Below, piece by piece: positions 13,915 through 15,875 of a stretch of 15,875 nt of DNA (positions within the stretch are counted from its first letter, which is position 1; each line of letters begins with the position of its first letter). Source of the DNA: Bacteroides sp. CAG:709 (GTDB lineage Bacteria > Bacteroidota > Bacteroidia > Bacteroidales > UBA932); the NCBI GenBank assembly GCA_000434935.1, contig FR882208.1, positions 191,009 through 206,883 on the forward strand, in the 5' to 3' direction. The position numbers and the translations under genes are program-made. The notes beneath the pieces are model-generated. The model worked only from the letters and a program-made list of their open reading frames with translations, made no database searches and had not been told where the DNA came from.

Positions 13915-15846
13915 ATGCCACACACTCTTATAGAGTTGAGTTCAATGACTGAAGAGCAGCTCAGAGCCCTTGGTAACGAACTTAAAATCAAGAAGGCTAA
14001 GGATATGGACCTTATGGAACTTGGTTATGCGATTCTGGATGAAGAAGCTAAAATTGCATCTAAAGTTCCTGATCCGGAGCCGTCCCAGAAGAAGAAAAGG
14101 GGCCGCCCTCGTAAAGAGGAAACAGCGAAGAAGCCGGCAGAGACTCCAAAACCTGCAGCGGAACCTGCTGTAGAGGCCAAACCTAAAGCAAAGCAAGGAC
14201 GCCCGGCGAAAAAAACAACTGAAACCAAGCCGACGACACAGAAACAAGCAGGTGAAGTGCCTGCCAAAGAAGTAAAGAAGGCTCAGGAGACACCTGCAGA
14301 GCAGCCTGCACAGAAGAAACGTGGCAGAAAGCCGAAAGATCAGGAGAAAGCTGCCGCTCAGGAGCAGGTCAAACCTGTTGCAGAGGTAAAACCTGAGGCC
14401 GTTCCTGCCAAGCCACAGGTCAAGCCGGAGGAAAATGCACCTAAGGCACAGCCTGCACAGCAGCCTAAGGAAGAAATCGTATATGCTGACAGGCATAAGA
14501 TCGTGCTTCCTCCTCTTCCTCCGAAAAAGAAGAAATTCAACAACAATAATCCTAACGGAAACAACAATCAGGTTCCGGCGCAGAATGGCAACAACGGCAA
14601 CAACGGCAATAATGCCAATGCACAGCAGCCGAAGCCTCAGAACAATGCAAATCAGGAGCAGCAGCGCCCGGCACCGAAGCCGAAGATCGAGTTCGAGGGA
14701 ACCGTAAGGGCTACGGGTGTTCTGGAAATCATGCCTGACGGTTATGGATTCCTCAGGTCATCTGATTACAACTATCTGAACTCTCCTGATGACATCTACG
14801 TGTCCCAGAGCCAGATAAAGAACAATGCCCTGAAGAACGGCGACACCGTTACAGGAGAAATCCGTCCTCCGAAAGAAGGTGACAAGTACTTCCCTCTCGT
14901 GAAGATTGATTTCATCAACGGACGTACTCCAGAATTCATCCGTGACAGGGTTCCGTTCGATTTCCTGACTCCGCTTTTCCCGGATGAGAAGTTCAATCTT
15001 CTCGGACATGGACACGAACATGACCTTTCATGCCGTATCGTGGATATGTTTACCCCTATCGGAAAGGGACAGCGCGGACTTATCGTGGCACAGCCGAAGA
15101 CCGGTAAGACCGTATTGCTCAAGTCTATAGCCAATGCCATCGCGGACAATCATCCGGAGGTATATGAAATCGTGCTCCTGATCGACGAGCGCCCTGAGGA
15201 GGTTACCGACATGAGCCGCAGCGTAAAAGCCGAGGTCGTGGCTTCCACATTTGACGAGCCGGCAGAAAGACACGTGAAGGTGGCCAACATGGTGCTCGAA
15301 AAAGCGCGCCGTCTGGTAGAATGCGGTCATGACGTGGTAATCCTCCTGGATTCCATCACCCGTCTTGCTCGTGCTTACAATACTGTACAGCCTGCATCCG
15401 GAAAAGTTCTTACCGGAGGTGTGGATGCCAACGCATTGCAGAAACCTAAGAGATTCTTCGGTGCGGCACGTAACATCGAGGGCGGCGGTTCTCTGACAAT
15501 CCTTGCCACGGCATTGACAGATACCGGTTCCAAAATGGACGATGTGATTTTCGAGGAGTTCAAGGGTACCGGCAACATGGAACTTCAGCTGGACAGGACT
15601 CTTGCCAACAGGCGTATTTTCCCTGCTGTCAATGTGGTTCTTTCAAGTACCCGCCGTGATGACCTTCTCTACTCGCCTGACCAGGCTCAGCGCATCTGGA
15701 TTCTCAGGAAGCTGCTTGCAGAGATGAATGCTACAGAGGCCATGAATTTCATGATTCAGCTCATGGACCAGTATCAGACCAATGAGGATCTTCTGGACAA
15801 CATGAACAAGGTCTCTCCGATGGATGCCAAGAACTACGACTATTAG
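13915..15846 (+). CDS. rho: Transcription termination factor Rho with long disordered insertion
   Basis: A hexameric RNA-dependent ATPase/translocase that ends transcription of untranslated RNA. The 643-aa protein is much longer than E. coli Rho (419 aa). Regions: an N-terminal Rho_N-like helical segment (5-46; LIELSSMTEEQLRALGNELK); a low-complexity insertion (about 50-257), first Lys/Pro/Ala/Glu-rich and then Asn/Gly/Gln-rich (209-247); the RNA-binding cold-shock-like domain (258-345; GYGFLRSSDYNYLNSPDDIY); and the ATPase core with Walker A QPKTGKT (393-399), Walker B DVVILLDSITR (473-483), the Q-loop region around LTGGVDANALQKPKRFFGAA (499-518) and the R-loop region (551-561). The insertion is typical of Bacteroidota Rho; in B. 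thetaiotaomicron such a region has been reported to drive phase separation. Three AT-hook-like motifs occur within it. Transcribed from its own consensus promoter. Confidence 0.97.
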   Translation: MPHTLIELSSMTEEQLRALGNELKIKKAKDMDLMELGYAILDEEAKIASKVPDPEPSQKKKRGRPRKEETAKKPAETPKPAAEPAVEAKPKAKQGRPAKKTTETKPTTQKQAGEVPAKEVKKAQETPAEQPAQKKRGRKPKDQEKAAAQEQVKPVAEVKPEAVPAKPQVKPEENAPKAQPAQQPKEEIVYADRHKIVLPPLPPKKKKFNNNNPNGNNNQVPAQNGNNGNNGNNANAQQPKPQNNANQEQQRPAPKPKIEFEGTVRATGVLEIMPDGYGFLRSSDYNYLNSPDDIYVSQSQIKNNALKNGDTVTGEIRPPKEGDKYFPLVKIDFINGRTPEFIRDRVPFDFLTPLFPDEKFNLLGHGHEHDLSCRIVDMFTPIGKGQRGLIVAQPKTGKTVLLKSIANAIADNHPEVYEIVLLIDERPEEVTDMSRSVKAEVVASTFDEPAERHVKVANMVLEKARRLVECGHDVVILLDSITRLARAYNTVQPASGKVLTGGVDANALQKPKRFFGAARNIEGGGSLTILATALTDTGSKMDDVIFEEFKGTGNMELQLDRTLANRRIFPAVNVVLSSTRRDDLLYSPDQAQRIWILRKLLAEMNATEAMNFMIQLMDQYQTNEDLLDNMNKVSPMDAKNYDY

Positions 15847-15861
15847 TCGCAGCATGACAAT

Positions 15862-15875
15862 AAAAAAACCGCCGG
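15862..15875 (+). terminator. Possible first arm of the rho terminator, cut by the window edge
   Basis: Sixteen nucleotides after the rho stop the sequence reads AAAAAAACCGCCGG and ends. An A-run followed by a GC-rich arm is how a bidirectional intrinsic terminator often begins, but the pairing arm lies outside the window. Confidence 0.3.

Noticed and set aside
13677..13952. Open frame spanning the lptD end, the rho promoter and the rho start (91 aa)
   Set aside because: It overlaps two real genes out of frame, crosses a consensus promoter, has no good start in the leader, and its translation has no family character.
13942..14496. Long minus-strand open frame (184 aa) inside rho
   Set aside because: It is the antisense shadow of the Lys/Pro/Ala-rich insertion. 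The Leu/Cys/Arg-heavy composition and lack of any family motif fit an artefact.
14539..14655. Tandem DNA repeat or CRISPR-like array in the AAC/GGC-rich part of rho
   Set aside because: The irregular codon repeats encode the in-frame Asn/Gly tract. There are no constant repeat units with unique spacers.

Overview
The window looks like a core-chromosome segment of a member of the Bacteroidota, most likely order Bacteroidales. The evidence is the set of protein families and their arrangement: RsfS-FtsH-CdsA-Psd, a Rho with a long disordered N-terminal insertion, a Bacteroidota-type LptD, an MCE protein beside a periplasmic amidase, and a short archaeal-type phosphatidylserine decarboxylase. Several gene starts are also preceded by the Bacteroidota promoter pattern (TTTG, 19-20 nt, TAnnTTTG), and Shine-Dalgarno sequences are weak or absent. 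Genus cannot be fixed from sequence reading alone. I see no insertion sequence, prophage, CRISPR array, tRNA, rRNA or obvious defence locus.

Layout. (1) 116-4185, minus strand: rsfS, ftsH, cdsA, psd. This cluster covers ribosome silencing, membrane proteolysis and phospholipid synthesis. psd appears to have its own promoter and is followed by a strong intrinsic terminator at the left edge. (2) 4240-4998, plus strand: birA (biotin protein ligase), divergent from rsfS across a very compact promoter region. (3) 4991-8511, minus strand: dnaA, pepD, rpe, closely packed, with a 4-nt overlap between pepD and rpe. The 3' end of rpe overlaps the 3' end of birA by 8 nt. (4) 8512-8848: a 337-bp AT-rich gene-free stretch holding the dnaA promoter, an inverted repeat and a terminator. 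(5) 8849-10900, minus strand: a SPOR-containing N-acetylmuramoyl-L-alanine amidase followed by an orphan MCE/MlaD-like protein. (6) 10967-13747, plus strand: lptD, divergent from the amidase. (7) 13915-15846, plus strand: rho, with a consensus promoter and a leader of roughly 130 nt. The window ends inside what may be the first arm of the rho terminator.

Taken together, most of the window concerns envelope biogenesis (phospholipids, LPS assembly, lipid transport, peptidoglycan remodelling, membrane quality control). The rest is central information processing (replication initiation, transcription termination, ribosome silencing).

The content is mainly housekeeping, and I do not claim a new biological system. 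The most interesting signal is regulatory. Both divergent gene pairs in the window (rsfS/birA and amidase/lptD) are separated by two TAnnTTTG -7 elements that face each other across 4 and 7 nt. This predicts compact, mutually exclusive bidirectional promoters. Other points worth a second look are three AT-hook-like motifs in the Rho insertion, likely TTG starts for both the amidase and lptD, a non-canonical Rpe loop, and the dnaA-pepD-rpe operon.
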